A stretch of DNA of 49,035 nt from Pseudomonas akapageensis (GCF_011355085.1 NZ_VXCP01000049.1:1-49035), one strand, 5' to 3'; positions 33,193 through 41,601 are shown, counted from the first letter of the stretch. The notes: generated by a model from the sequence alone, not told the origin. Translations and numbers: made by a program.

Positions 33193-33278
33193 GCACCCGG
33201 CAGCAGCCGCGCAGCCTGAATGCGCGGCGGTTTCTCGGTGTTTTGCCTGCAACGGGCCCGGCGGGTAGACTGCCGGGC

Positions 33279-34157
33279 ATGACCGACTCTCACAGCGATT
33301 CCCTCGCCACGCTCCCGCTCCCGGCCCTGCAGGCCTGGCATGGGGGCCTGGCGCAGGCCTTCATGGCGATCGAGCGCAGCGACTTCCTCGAGCAACTGGC
33401 CGCCGCGCTCGGCAGCCTGACGCCTATCGAATCGATGATGATCAGCCTCGAGCGCAAGGGCCTGCCGCCGCACCTGCTGTACGAACAGGGCATCCCGCGC
33501 GAATACCGCGACGATATCATCAACCGCTATTTCTCCCGCGGCTACCTGCTGGACCCCTTCTGCCTGGCCGTGGACAGCGGCCTGGCCGAGGGCTTCTATG
33601 ACTTGGCCCAGATCGCGCCGGATGACTTCTTCAGCAGTGAGTACTACAAGACTTACTACCTGCAGATCGGCGCCGTCCAGGATTGCTACTACATCGTCGA
33701 CCTGAATCCCCAGAGCAAGCTCTCCGTAAGCCTTTTTCAGGGCCTCAGCGCCGGCCACTTCAGCCCCGAACAAGTGGCCTTGATGCGCGCCGTGGAACCC
33801 ATCGTGCGCGAACTGCTGCGCCGCTTCGGCACCAGCGGCGGCATGCCACAGATGCTCGGTGCTGCGGGCAGCGAACCTGTGGGCAACGCACCCCAGGCCA
33901 GCCTCAACCAGCAGATCGAATCAGCCTTCATGAATTTCGGCAGCCATGTGCTGACCGTTCGTGAACGGGAAATCGCGCACCTGATCCTGCGCGGCCACTC
34001 GGTGAAATCCACGGCCCAGGTACTGGAAATCTCGCCGGAAACCGTGCGCATGCACCGCAAGAATCTCTATACCAAACTGGACATCAGCTCCCAGGCGGAA
34101 CTGTTTTCGCTGTTCATCGACTGGTTGACGCAGAGGCGCGATACGGGAGTAGCCTGA
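33279..34157 (+). CDS. LuxR-type helix-turn-helix regulator
   Basis: 292 residues. The N-terminal 200 residues form an unassigned sensory domain (DPFCLAVDSGLAEGFYDL, SSEYYKTYYLQIGAVQDCYY); the C-terminal GerE/LuxR helix-turn-helix starts LTVREREIAHLILRGHSV and contains SPETVRMHRKNLYTKL. Homoserine-lactone pocket residues are not evident, so this is not assigned as a quorum-sensing receptor. It likely regulates the binding-protein/aminotransferase pair just upstream. An alternative ATG at 33189 overlaps the aminotransferase stop (ATGA) and would add 30 residues; translational coupling makes it a real possibility. Confidence 0.82.
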   Translation: MTDSHSDSLATLPLPALQAWHGGLAQAFMAIERSDFLEQLAAALGSLTPIESMMISLERKGLPPHLLYEQGIPREYRDDIINRYFSRGYLLDPFCLAVDSGLAEGFYDLAQIAPDDFFSSEYYKTYYLQIGAVQDCYYIVDLNPQSKLSVSLFQGLSAGHFSPEQVALMRAVEPIVRELLRRFGTSGGMPQMLGAAGSEPVGNAPQASLNQQIESAFMNFGSHVLTVREREIAHLILRGHSVKSTAQVLEISPETVRMHRKNLYTKLDISSQAELFSLFIDWLTQRRDTGVA

Positions 34158-34198
34158 AGACTGTCGCTACGTTTTCCTCACGCCAGGAGGACCCCGCC

Positions 34199-34405
34199 AT
34201 GCCAACGAACGAGCTCATTCCTTCCCTGCTCTTTCGCCTCAACGAGAATCAGCTAGCCATCGCCGCCGCCGTGGAAGAACTCGCCCTCTGGGTCGACGAA
34301 CGAGGCCACGCCGCCGTGGCCGAGAGCGTGCGTGAAACCTTGGGCACGCTGGATGGCAATCTGGAGCACATCACACGGGGGATTGCTGAGTTGATGAATG
34401 ATTGA
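34199..34405 (+). CDS. Small protein of unknown function (68 residues)
   Basis: A short acidic protein, probably all helix (NENQLAIAAAVEELALWV and ESVRETLGTLDGNLEHITRG). AGGAGG eight bases before the ATG is a strong ribosome site, which is why I accept it. It lies 41 bases after the LuxR gene on the same strand. No signal peptide or membrane segment. I do not recognise the family; small hypotheticals of this sort are common in Pseudomonas. Confidence 0.65.
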   Translation: MPTNELIPSLLFRLNENQLAIAAAVEELALWVDERGHAAVAESVRETLGTLDGNLEHITRGIAELMND

Positions 34406-34576
34406 ACTGCTGCCTATCAGGTTGAGGTGACTACCCCAGTGTCTGGAAGGTGAAGTTAGTCGCGGGAAAAGGATTAAGTTTTTTGCGAAATTTCCCAAGC
34501 ACTCCTAGCGGCCATGCCATTGGAGCTGTGGCCTGTTAGCGTTCCTGTATCTTCTTCAAAGATCAGGAGCATGGAA
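34406..34576. other. Intergenic, AT-rich, before the toxin locus
   Basis: About 170 bases of AT-richer DNA (GTTTTTTGCGAAATTTCCC). Base composition changes here, at the left border of the toxin/immunity block. No terminator, repeat or vgrG/hcp remnant was recognised. Confidence 0.35.
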
Positions 34577-34669
34577 ATGAATGCAGTTTTTCACTCGACG
34601 CACACCCAACCACTCTCCCGTGAATACACGCCGATGACCGAGGATCATCTGCAGTCCGGGGAGGCCTGA
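34577..34669 (+). CDS. Possible 30-residue peptide or gene remnant before the PAAR toxin
   Basis: An ATG at 34577 preceded by AGGAG seven bases upstream opens a 30-codon frame (MNAVFHSTHTQPLSREYTPM and ten more residues, ending SGEA). It stops 2 bases before the PAAR protein's ATG, whose ribosome site (GGGGAGG) lies inside its last codons. The frame stays open upstream to an ATG at 34514. It could be a leader cistron that couples translation, or the tail of a decayed T6SS-related gene. Confidence 0.35.
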   Translation: MNAVFHSTHTQPLSREYTPMTEDHLQSGEA

Positions 34670-34671
34670 TC

Positions 34672-35799
34672 ATGGGACGTGGAGCTGTCAACGGAATAGG
34701 ACAAGGGCTGGATGGTGACCTGACGACCACCGGCGCGGTATGTATCAGCAGCCTGCCCAATGCGGCGCATGGGGGCCGAGGGGTATTGCGGCTCGGGGAT
34801 AAGACCACCCCTTGCAAGCTTTGCGGCAAGGAAGGCGTCATCGTCGAAAGTCTGCCCGCCATGAAATTCAATGGGATTCCCACCGTACTGCACGGCGCGG
34901 AAGTGCGCTGCGGTTGTCCGGAAGGCCGCAATCAACTGATTGCCCCGCTCGAACAGCCCGGCGCCAATGGTGCATCGAATCGAAGCGTGGCGCCGCGAAC
35001 CTCCAACACGGCGGCTCAATCGATAAATCCTTCGGGTTCACCAACAACTCCAAGAGCGGAGCCGGTGTCTGGCGGAAATTCTACGACCACTGTTTTCGTC
35101 GATCCCGCAACCTGCAATCACCCAGACCAGATGGAAGAACTGGCGAGTTACATTGCCGGCGAGATGAATCGCAACATCAAGCATCCAGCCGTGCTGAAAA
35201 TGAAAGAGCTGCTTAGCTACGACAGCGGCTCAGCGCTCAAAAAATTCCTGGTGCGACCGTGGTACGCCCGATTGGTGGGACGATCGAATTTTAACGCAAT
35301 CGCTTTGAGGAAACAGGTTGAAGCGATGGCGATCTGGACTAAGCAAGTGGGTCAAGGTATGGAGTGGGATCACAAGCCTAAACTTCAAGCGATGTACAAC
35401 GGTGTTGTCCGGCACAAACAAGGGAAATATGAATACTACTACGACATCTGGTCGAACATTCACTATGGATACATAGGCATTGCGGGTGGACTTTCAGAAA
35501 GTCTGCTGCTGGATGGCGCTGGGGCTGAGCAGATCGTTTCAGATTCGTATCGGAAAGCCAAAGAAATATGGGAAACACCCGAAGAGGAAAGAAGGCTACT
35601 CGGCCCCCGTCCTACCGCAAGCCCGTGGACAGAATTGCGATCATGGGATGATGTGGCTGATAGAGTAGCGATCAGCATCGGTATGAAACTCGCAAACCAA
35701 TACCCCAGTGGCGGGATAACCGCGAAGAAAGTCATGAATGAGGTGTTGGCGATTGCTCCAGAAAATTGGGGGGAAGGAATTCGTGCCCACTCCTGCTAA
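34672..35799 (+). CDS. PAAR-domain effector with polymorphic toxin type 44-like C-terminus
   Basis: 375 residues. The N-terminal PAAR-type tip domain (1-92) has a GDLTTTGAV start, the CKLCGKEG and CGCPEG cysteine pairs, and LHGAEVRCG. A Ser/Thr/Pro-rich linker follows (95-140), then a C-terminal domain (about 150-375) with EWDHKPKLQAMYNG, YYYDIWSNIHYGYIG and LLLDGAGAEQ, which I match to the type 44 polymorphic toxin family (Ntox44). It should ride on a type VI secretion spike and act on rival cells. No vgrG, hcp or other T6SS gene is in the window, so it is an orphan cargo locus. The C-terminal half is AT-richer than neighbouring genes, consistent with horizontal exchange. Confidence 0.82.
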   Translation: MGRGAVNGIGQGLDGDLTTTGAVCISSLPNAAHGGRGVLRLGDKTTPCKLCGKEGVIVESLPAMKFNGIPTVLHGAEVRCGCPEGRNQLIAPLEQPGANGASNRSVAPRTSNTAAQSINPSGSPTTPRAEPVSGGNSTTTVFVDPATCNHPDQMEELASYIAGEMNRNIKHPAVLKMKELLSYDSGSALKKFLVRPWYARLVGRSNFNAIALRKQVEAMAIWTKQVGQGMEWDHKPKLQAMYNGVVRHKQGKYEYYYDIWSNIHYGYIGIAGGLSESLLLDGAGAEQIVSDSYRKAKEIWETPEEERRLLGPRPTASPWTELRSWDDVADRVAISIGMKLANQYPSGGITAKKVMNEVLAIAPENWGEGIRAHSC

Positions 35800-36205
35800 T
35801 AAATGGCTATGGATTCCGTTGCTACCGATACTGCTACCGTTGCAGGCGCTGCTACTGTTTACCTTGATCACCGCTCTCATACTACCCACCGGAACCATCC
35901 ATTACCCGAGGAATGGCGTGGAAGAGTTGCGATATATATGGAACGTGCAACACCGGATATATAAGGGCCGATTAACCCCAGGAGGGGCGGTTAGTGACGA
36001 CGGTTTTCTATTTCCTGATGAAGAGTTTTTCATGGAGTTCTCATGGTGGACTGATAGCGGTCTTCGACACTGCGTCAACATAACTCCGACTTGGTTCACG
36101 ACACACGTCTACCTTGATGCCAACGGGGACATTGATCACAGTGAAGGCAGCGGCACGGATTCGGACCGTTTAAAGCAATGCGAAACGGATATTTCGCCCC
36201 CCTGA
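35783..36205 (+). CDS. Probable immunity protein with N-terminal membrane anchor
   Basis: 140 residues from a GTG at 35783, which has AAGGA just upstream; an ATG-less longer frame begins at 35738. It overlaps the last 17 bases of the toxin gene. One strongly hydrophobic segment (about 9-34: WIPLLPILLPLQALLLFTLI then TALILP) is followed by a roughly 105-residue polar domain with aromatic-rich EEFFMEFSWWTDSGLRH. Position, overlap and AT-rich composition make it the expected immunity partner. I recognise no immunity family. The anchor suggests protection at the membrane or in the periplasm. Confidence 0.6.
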   Translation: MPTPANKWLWIPLLPILLPLQALLLFTLITALILPTGTIHYPRNGVEELRYIWNVQHRIYKGRLTPGGAVSDDGFLFPDEEFFMEFSWWTDSGLRHCVNITPTWFTTHVYLDANGDIDHSEGSGTDSDRLKQCETDISPP

Positions 36206-36239
36206 AATCAGGAGAATGAGTCCGAGTCACCACATCAAC

Positions 36240-36264
36240 AAAAAGGCCCGCAAAAATGCGGGCC
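36240..36264 (-). terminator. Rho-independent terminator of the glycine-rich gene
   Basis: GGCCCGCA and TGCGGGCC pair perfectly around AAAA; on the minus strand the stem is followed by TTTTT. It lies 23 bases past the stop of the glycine-rich gene, and the convergent immunity gene could use it from the other side. Confidence 0.85.
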
Positions 36265-36287
36265 CATGAACGGCGACTCTTGCAAGA

Positions 36288-36638
36288 TTACCTCTTCTGA
36301 TCAGGCTTATCCCGATCAACACCAGTTGTCCCCTTGTCCTGCATGGGCTCATCCCAGTCTGGTGGACGATTGCCGCCCTGATTTTGCCCCTGCCATCCGC
36401 CGCCGGTCTTGCCTGAACTGCCCTGGCCACCTTTGGTCGGAGCGTTAGGGTCGATGCCGGGGTTTTTGCGTTGCGGATCCTGGCCGCCAGGCTGCTGCTG
36501 GCCTCCACCGCCTTGCCTGCCTGAACTGCCCTGCCCGCCCTGATTGGGCTTGTCGGGGGTCATGCCAGGGTTGTTCGTACCTTTCTGGCGGGATGGATCG
36601 GTCATCGGATCGTTGTGTGGACGTTGTTCGTTAGCCAT
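36288..36638 (-). CDS. Small disordered Gly/Gln/Pro-rich protein with two internal repeats
   Basis: 116 residues, low complexity, no hydrophobic segment. Two copies of a roughly 25-residue unit are visible: NPGMTPDKPNQGGQGSSG followed by RQGGGG, and NPGIDPNAPTKGGQGSSG followed by KTGGGW. Composition suggests an intrinsically disordered, soluble protein; KGG-type stress-induced proteins look similar in style, but I do not claim homology. Start at 36638 with AGAGGT upstream. It is convergent with the immunity gene and shares its terminator region. Confidence 0.7.
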   Translation of the reverse strand: MANEQRPHNDPMTDPSRQKGTNNPGMTPDKPNQGGQGSSGRQGGGGQQQPGGQDPQRKNPGIDPNAPTKGGQGSSGKTGGGWQGQNQGGNRPPDWDEPMQDKGTTGVDRDKPDQKR

Positions 36639-36961
36639 GATGCACCTCTGAACTTCGGGTCCAGTGAATCTGGGCCGTACTGTTTGGAGGTTGGTCAATT
36701 TCGGATCGTGCCTTGCTCGCGACAAACGGTTGCAGGACGTCAACGCAATCGAATGGCTGGCTGAACGCGAAGCAATCTGAATGAAATCACATCCATTCAG
36801 CGTTTCTTTGACATTTTTTTTGCATTTGCCTCTCTACATTCCCTGCGCCTCAAGCATGCAAATGATTCGCATTGTTCAGTTGATCTGCGCCTATAATCTT
36901 ATCGATCCCCCGCCAGACCTCAGACCACAAGACTTCGAATATCCGCAGGAGCTGTCAACGA
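36639..36961. promoter_or_regulatory. Divergent intergenic region with Fur-box candidate
   Basis: 323 bases between the glycine-rich gene (minus) and the iron binding protein (plus). GCAAATGATTCGCATTGTT at 36858-36876 matches the 19-base Fur consensus at about 12 positions and lies about 85 bases before the iron gene. A frame opening at 36781 overlaps the real gene out of register and is not believed. Nothing else was seen. Confidence 0.6.
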
Positions 36962-37975
36962 ATGATTTCTCTTACCCCTTCGTTTTTCAAAACCGCATTG
37001 CTGACAACCGCGCTGATGAGCGCGGGTCTTGTTTATGCGGCCAACCCCGAAGGCATTGTGGTTTACAACGCTCAACACGAAGGCCTGACCAAGGCCTGGG
37101 TCGAAGGTTTCACCCAGGAAACCGGAATCCCGGTCACGCTGCGCAACGGCGATGACACCGAAATGGGCAACCAGATCGTGCAGGAAGGCGACAAATCCCC
37201 GGCCGACGTGTTCCTGACCGAGAACTCTCCAGCCATGGTGCTGGTCGACAACGCCGGCCTGTTGGCACCGGTGGCGCCAACGACCCTCGAGCAAGTGGGT
37301 GCGCCGTATCGTCCGGCCCATGGCCGCTGGGTTGGCATCGCCGCGCGCTCCACGGTGTTCGTTTATAACCCGAGCAAACTGACTGAGGCCGACCTGCCAA
37401 AATCCCTGCTCGACCTGGCCGGCCCAAGCTGGAAAGGCCGCTGGGGCGCGTCCCCTGCTGGTGCCGACTTCCAGGCCATTGTCAGCGCCGTGCTGGAACT
37501 CAAGGGCGAAGCCGCCACCCTGGAATGGCTCAAGGGCATGAAAGCCAACTTCACCGCCTACCGTGGCAACAGCTCGGTGCTCAAGGCCGTCAATGCCGGG
37601 CAGATCGACAGCGGCGTGATCTACCACTATTACGCCTATGTCGATCAGGCCAAGACTGGCGAAAACAGCAAGAACACCAAGCTGTACTACTTCAAGCACA
37701 AGGATCCAGGCGCCTTTGTCAGCATCTCCGGTGGCGGCGTCCTGAAATCGAGCAAGCACCAGGAAGACGCCCAGGCGTTCCTCAAGTGGATCACCGGCAA
37801 GGAGGGTCAGGAAGTCCTCGAGAAAGGCAAGTCGTTCGAATATGCCGTGGGCGTGAATGCACAATCGAATCCGAAGCTGGTGCCACTCAAGGAACTCGAT
37901 GCACCGGTGATCGATGCGTCCAAACTCAACAGCAAGAAGGCCGTCGAGCTGATGACCCAGGCCGGGCTGCTTTAA
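36962..37975 (+). CDS. Ferric iron-binding periplasmic protein (FbpA/FutA/HitA type)
   Basis: 337 residues, signal peptide ending GLVYA. The mature start NPEGIVVYNAQHEGLTKAWV carries His39, with Glu87 in FLTENSP and the tyrosine pair Tyr223-Tyr224 in IYHYYAYVD; these match the iron ligands of FbpA-type transferrin-like binders. It captures Fe(III) in the periplasm for the permease and ATPase that follow. AGGAG lies ten bases before the ATG and a Fur-box candidate upstream, so iron repression is expected. Confidence 0.92.
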   Translation: MISLTPSFFKTALLTTALMSAGLVYAANPEGIVVYNAQHEGLTKAWVEGFTQETGIPVTLRNGDDTEMGNQIVQEGDKSPADVFLTENSPAMVLVDNAGLLAPVAPTTLEQVGAPYRPAHGRWVGIAARSTVFVYNPSKLTEADLPKSLLDLAGPSWKGRWGASPAGADFQAIVSAVLELKGEAATLEWLKGMKANFTAYRGNSSVLKAVNAGQIDSGVIYHYYAYVDQAKTGENSKNTKLYYFKHKDPGAFVSISGGGVLKSSKHQEDAQAFLKWITGKEGQEVLEKGKSFEYAVGVNAQSNPKLVPLKELDAPVIDASKLNSKKAVELMTQAGLL

Positions 37976-37994
37976 TCTGATGTCGGAGCCAATC

Positions 37995-39590
37995 ATGGTC
38001 CCGGAACGTACTGAACTGGTCGATTCGGCGATTCCAGCGACATTGCGCCAACGCTCACGCGCCTCGAAGGGGCGCGTGAGCGCGTGGGTGGTCGGGCTGT
38101 CCGTACTGGTCTCATTGCTGGCGCTGTTGCCGCTCGCCTTCGTGATCGGCGTTTCGGTGCAGACCGGGTGGGCGACCATCGAGGCGCTGGTGTTCCGGCC
38201 CCGGGTCGCCGAACTGCTGGTCAACACCGTATTGCTGGTTGTGATCACCATTCCCTTGTGCATCGCACTCGGGGTGGCCCTGGCCTGGCTGACCGAGCGC
38301 AGCGACCTGCCCGGCCGGCGCCTGTGGTCACTGCTGGCGGTTGCGCCTCTGGCGGTGCCGGCGTTCGTGCACAGCTATGCCTGGGTCAGCCTGGTGCCAC
38401 CGATCCATGGGCTGTTTGCCGGGGTACTGGTCTCGGTGATTGCCTATTTCCCGTTCCTCTATTTGCCGGTGTCGGCAACCCTGCGGCGCCTTGATCCGGC
38501 TATCGAGGACGTCGCCGAATCCCTGGGTCTCAAGCCCTGGGCAGTATTTTTCCGGGTGGTTGTGCCCCAACTGCGGTTGGCCATTTGTGGCGGCGCATTA
38601 TTGGTCGGGCTGCATCTGTTGGCCGAATACGGCCTGTATGCAATGATCCGCTTCGACACCTTCACCACGGCGATCTTCGACCAGTTCAAATCCACCTTCA
38701 ACGGCCCTGCGGCCAATATGCTGGCCGGCGTGCTCGCGCTGTGCTGCCTGCTGATGTTGACCTTCGAGTCGGCCTGTCGCGGCAATGCCCGCTATGCGCG
38801 GGTCGGCTCCGGAAGCCCGCGCCTGCAGCGCATGGTGCGACTGAGTCGCAAGGTTAAAGCCCTCGCGTTGCCACTGCCGATCATCACCAGTGTGCTGGCG
38901 CTTGGCGTACCCTTGATCACCCTGGGCAACTGGCTGATTGCCGGCGGCGTGGAAGTCTGGGGCCAGAGCGACGTCTTGCCGGCCCTGAAGCAGACCCTGC
39001 TGCTGGCCAGTGCCGGGGCGATCATCACGACCTGTGCGGCGATCCCCGTTGCCTGGCTGTCGATCCGTTCGCCGGGGCGCCTGCACCGCATTCTGGAAAG
39101 CTGCAATTACATCACCAGCTCCCTGCCCGGCATTGTCGTGGCCCTGGCACTGGTGACCATCACCATCAATTTCGCCCGGCCCATCTACCAGACCACCCTC
39201 ACCGTGCTGTTGGCCTACCTGTTGATGTTCTTGCCCAGGGCGCTGGTCAGTTTGCGTGCCGGCATCGCCCAGGCACCGGTGGAGCTGGAAAACATGGCCC
39301 GCAGCCTGGGCCGCTCGCCCAGCCGCGCCCTGTGGCTGATCACCATGCGCCTGGCGGCGCCAGGTGCCGCCGCAGGTGCCGCCCTGGTATTTCTGGCGAT
39401 CACCAACGAGCTGACCGCCACCCTGTTGCTCGCGCCCAACGGTACCCGCACACTGGCCACCGGCTTCTGGGCCATGACCAGCGAGATCGACTACGCCGCG
39501 GCGGCCCCCTATGCGCTGCTGATGATTCTGTTGTCGCTGCCGTTGACCGGCCTTCTCTACCATCAATCCAAACGCACGGCAGGCCGATGA
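37995..39590 (+). CDS. Ferric iron ABC transporter permease (FbpB type, fused halves)
   Basis: 531 residues, about 12 membrane segments, two homologous permease halves in one chain. Each half carries an EAA-type cytoplasmic loop: EDVAESLGLKPWAVFFRVVV in the first and ENMARSLGRSPSRALWLITM in the second. It moves Fe(III) delivered by the binding protein. I prefer the ATG at 37995 (GGAG six bases upstream) over that at 37980, which lacks a ribosome site. The ATPase gene overlaps its stop by 4 bases. Confidence 0.92.
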   Translation: MVPERTELVDSAIPATLRQRSRASKGRVSAWVVGLSVLVSLLALLPLAFVIGVSVQTGWATIEALVFRPRVAELLVNTVLLVVITIPLCIALGVALAWLTERSDLPGRRLWSLLAVAPLAVPAFVHSYAWVSLVPPIHGLFAGVLVSVIAYFPFLYLPVSATLRRLDPAIEDVAESLGLKPWAVFFRVVVPQLRLAICGGALLVGLHLLAEYGLYAMIRFDTFTTAIFDQFKSTFNGPAANMLAGVLALCCLLMLTFESACRGNARYARVGSGSPRLQRMVRLSRKVKALALPLPIITSVLALGVPLITLGNWLIAGGVEVWGQSDVLPALKQTLLLASAGAIITTCAAIPVAWLSIRSPGRLHRILESCNYITSSLPGIVVALALVTITINFARPIYQTTLTVLLAYLLMFLPRALVSLRAGIAQAPVELENMARSLGRSPSRALWLITMRLAAPGAAAGAALVFLAITNELTATLLLAPNGTRTLATGFWAMTSEIDYAAAAPYALLMILLSLPLTGLLYHQSKRTAGR

Positions 39591-40666
39591 ACGCTCTGGA
39601 ATTGAATTCGCTCTACAAATCCTTCGGCTCGCGACCGGCCCTGGAAAACGTCAGCCTGTCGGTTCCCAGCGGTAGCCGTACGGCCATCGTCGGCCCTTCG
39701 GGGTCGGGCAAGACCACCTTGCTGCGGATGATTGCAGGGTTCGAATTTCCCGACCGGGGCAGCATCACGCTCAATGGCCAGACCCTGGTCAACGGCTCGA
39801 CCGAAGTGCCGGCCCACCAGCGCCTGATCGGCTATGTGCCGCAGGACGGCGCCCTGTTCCCGCACATGACAGTGGCCGACAACATCGGTTTCGGGCTACC
39901 GGGCAAGACGGCGTCGAAACAGCACCGGATCGAGGAGTTGCTGGACATGGTCGCCCTGGACTCGCACATGAAGCGCCGTTGGCCCCATGAGCTGTCCGGC
40001 GGTCAGCAACAGCGCGTCGCCCTGGCCCGCGCCCTGGCGCAAAAACCGCGGCTGATGCTGCTGGACGAACCCTTTTCCGCACTCGACACCGGCCTGCGCG
40101 CGTCCATGCGCAAGGCCGTGGCACGCCTGCTGGCGGACGCCGGTATCACCACTATTCTGGTGACCCATGACCAGGCCGAAGCCCTGTCTTTCGCTGATCA
40201 GTTGGCGGTCATGCGCCAGGGCCGCCTGGTTCAGGCCGGGCAGCCGATGGATCTTTACCTGCGGCCCCATGACGAAGAAACCGCACTGTTCCTGGGCGAT
40301 GCCGTGGTGATTCCCGCCTGGGTCGAAGGTGGCATCGCGACCTGTGAACTGGGACGGATCAACGTCCACAATACCTCGCACCGCGGCGCCGCGCAGATCA
40401 TGTTGCGACCCGAACAGCTTCAGCTGTCCAGCCAGCCCCAGGAGCGCGTGGAGGGGTGCCTGGGGGTGGTGACAGAGTGCGATTTCGGCGGCAATACCTG
40501 CACGTTGACGGTGGAGTTGAAGACGCCCTCACCTGCCAGGAACGGACTGCCTTCGAACCGATCATTGCTGGTCCGGAGCCCCGGTATCAATGCGCCAATG
40601 ACCGGCAGCACGGTGCACATTTCCACCGTGGGCCATGCGCATGTTTTGATGGCTGCCAAGGTTTAA
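39587..40666 (+). CDS. Ferric iron ABC transporter ATP-binding protein (FbpC type)
   Basis: 359 residues. Walker A GPSGSGKT (36-43), Q-loop in VPQDGALF, signature LSGGQQQR (136-143), Walker B LMLLDEP (156-162) and H-loop VTHD. The C-terminal 120 residues form the TOBE-type regulatory domain seen in FbpC. It powers the upstream permease. Translation is coupled by an ATGA overlap. A small TTGCGA/TCGCAA stem-loop (40675-40697) follows the gene, without a T-run. Confidence 0.92.
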   Translation: MNALELNSLYKSFGSRPALENVSLSVPSGSRTAIVGPSGSGKTTLLRMIAGFEFPDRGSITLNGQTLVNGSTEVPAHQRLIGYVPQDGALFPHMTVADNIGFGLPGKTASKQHRIEELLDMVALDSHMKRRWPHELSGGQQQRVALARALAQKPRLMLLDEPFSALDTGLRASMRKAVARLLADAGITTILVTHDQAEALSFADQLAVMRQGRLVQAGQPMDLYLRPHDEETALFLGDAVVIPAWVEGGIATCELGRINVHNTSHRGAAQIMLRPEQLQLSSQPQERVEGCLGVVTECDFGGNTCTLTVELKTPSPARNGLPSNRSLLVRSPGINAPMTGSTVHISTVGHAHVLMAAKV

Positions 40667-40740
40667 GGGAAGCCTTGCGAGCCCGAAGGGGTCGCAAAGA
40701 TCCCGCAGCCACCGGATTCCGTCGAAGAAGCGCATCAATT

Positions 40741-40760
40741 GATACGCATTCTTATTCGTG
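40741..40760 (+). promoter_or_regulatory. Possible Fur-type site upstream of fhuC
   Basis: GATACGCATTCTTATTCGTG resembles tandem Fur hexamers (GATACG, CATTCT, TATTCG) but is weaker than the other two candidates. It lies about 60 bases before the fhuC start, in the only gap between the two iron operons. Confidence 0.35.
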
Positions 40761-40818
40761 TTAAGGTCGCCAGCCCTACTCCTTCCGCCCTGACTGCCGG
40801 GGCCCTTGCGGAAACACG

Positions 40819-41586
40819 ATGTTTGAACTGCAATCAGTCAGCTTCAGCGTTCCCGGACGAACCCTGCTGCACCCCCTGGACCTGAAAATCCCCCACGGCC
40901 GCATGGTCGGCCTGATCGGCCACAATGGCTCGGGCAAGTCGACACTGATCAAGCTGCTGGCCCGGCAACAACTGCCGGCCAGCGGCCAGATCAGCCTGGA
41001 CGACAAACCCCTGTCCACCTGGCAGAACCGCGAATTCGCCCGTCACGTGGCTTACCTGCCACAACAGTTGCCACCGGCCGACAACCTTACCGTGCGCGAG
41101 CTGGTCGGCTTTGGCCGCTATCCCTGGCATGGCGCCCTCGGCCGTTTCGGCGACCAGGATCGCCAGCAGGTGCAGCGTGCCCTTGAGCTGACCCACACCC
41201 TGGATTTCGCCGAGCGCCTGGTCGATCACTTGTCCGGCGGTGAACGCCAGCGGGTCTGGCTGGCGATGCTGCTGGCGCAAAACAGCCGCTATCTGCTACT
41301 GGACGAACCCACCTCCGCCCTGGACATCGCCCACCAGGTGGAAGTGCTCGCGCTGGTCAAGGACCTGAGCGCGCAACTGGGGCTGGGCGTGCTGGTGGTG
41401 CTCCATGACGTGAACATGGCCGCCCGCTATTGCGATCATCTGATCGCCCTGCACCAGGGCCGTTTGCTGGCGCAAGGCAGCCCGGCCGAGCTGATGTGCA
41501 GCGAAACCCTGGAAGACATTTATGGCATCGCCATGGGCGTGCTGCCCCACCCTCAAGGCGGTTCGCCGATCAGCTTCGTCTACTGA
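40819..41586 (+). CDS. fhuC: Ferric hydroxamate ABC transporter ATP-binding protein
   Basis: 255 residues, closely like E. coli FhuC along its length: VPGRTLLHPL, GLIGHNGSGKSTLIKLL (Walker A 34-41), AYLPQQLPPADNLTVRELV, GRYPWHGALGRFG, signature LSGGERQR (138-145), LLLDEPTSALDIAHQVEVL and the C-terminal GVLPHPQGGSPISFVY. It energises uptake of Fe(III)-hydroxamate siderophores such as ferrichrome from the periplasm. First gene of fhuC-fhuD-fhuB. The outer-membrane receptor is not in the window. Confidence 0.95.
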   Translation: MFELQSVSFSVPGRTLLHPLDLKIPHGRMVGLIGHNGSGKSTLIKLLARQQLPASGQISLDDKPLSTWQNREFARHVAYLPQQLPPADNLTVRELVGFGRYPWHGALGRFGDQDRQQVQRALELTHTLDFAERLVDHLSGGERQRVWLAMLLAQNSRYLLLDEPTSALDIAHQVEVLALVKDLSAQLGLGVLVVLHDVNMAARYCDHLIALHQGRLLAQGSPAELMCSETLEDIYGIAMGVLPHPQGGSPISFVY

Positions 41587-41601
41587 CCTGGAGTTTCCCT
41601 G

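Noticed and set aside
31672..33252. A 526-codon minus-strand frame opposite the aminotransferase
   Set aside because: The plus strand carries the full class III aminotransferase with its PLP lysine; the reverse frame is a high-GC shadow.
33279..34157. Acyl-homoserine-lactone receptor of the LuxR/LasR kind
   Set aside because: The C-terminal helix-turn-helix is LuxR-type, but the characteristic autoinducer-pocket residues are not recognisable in the N-terminal half and no luxI gene is near.
36781..37155. A 124-codon plus-strand frame upstream of and overlapping the ferric-binding protein
   Set aside because: It overlaps the clear FbpA-type gene out of frame, covers the Fur-box candidate and loses any protein-like character after the hydrophobic start.
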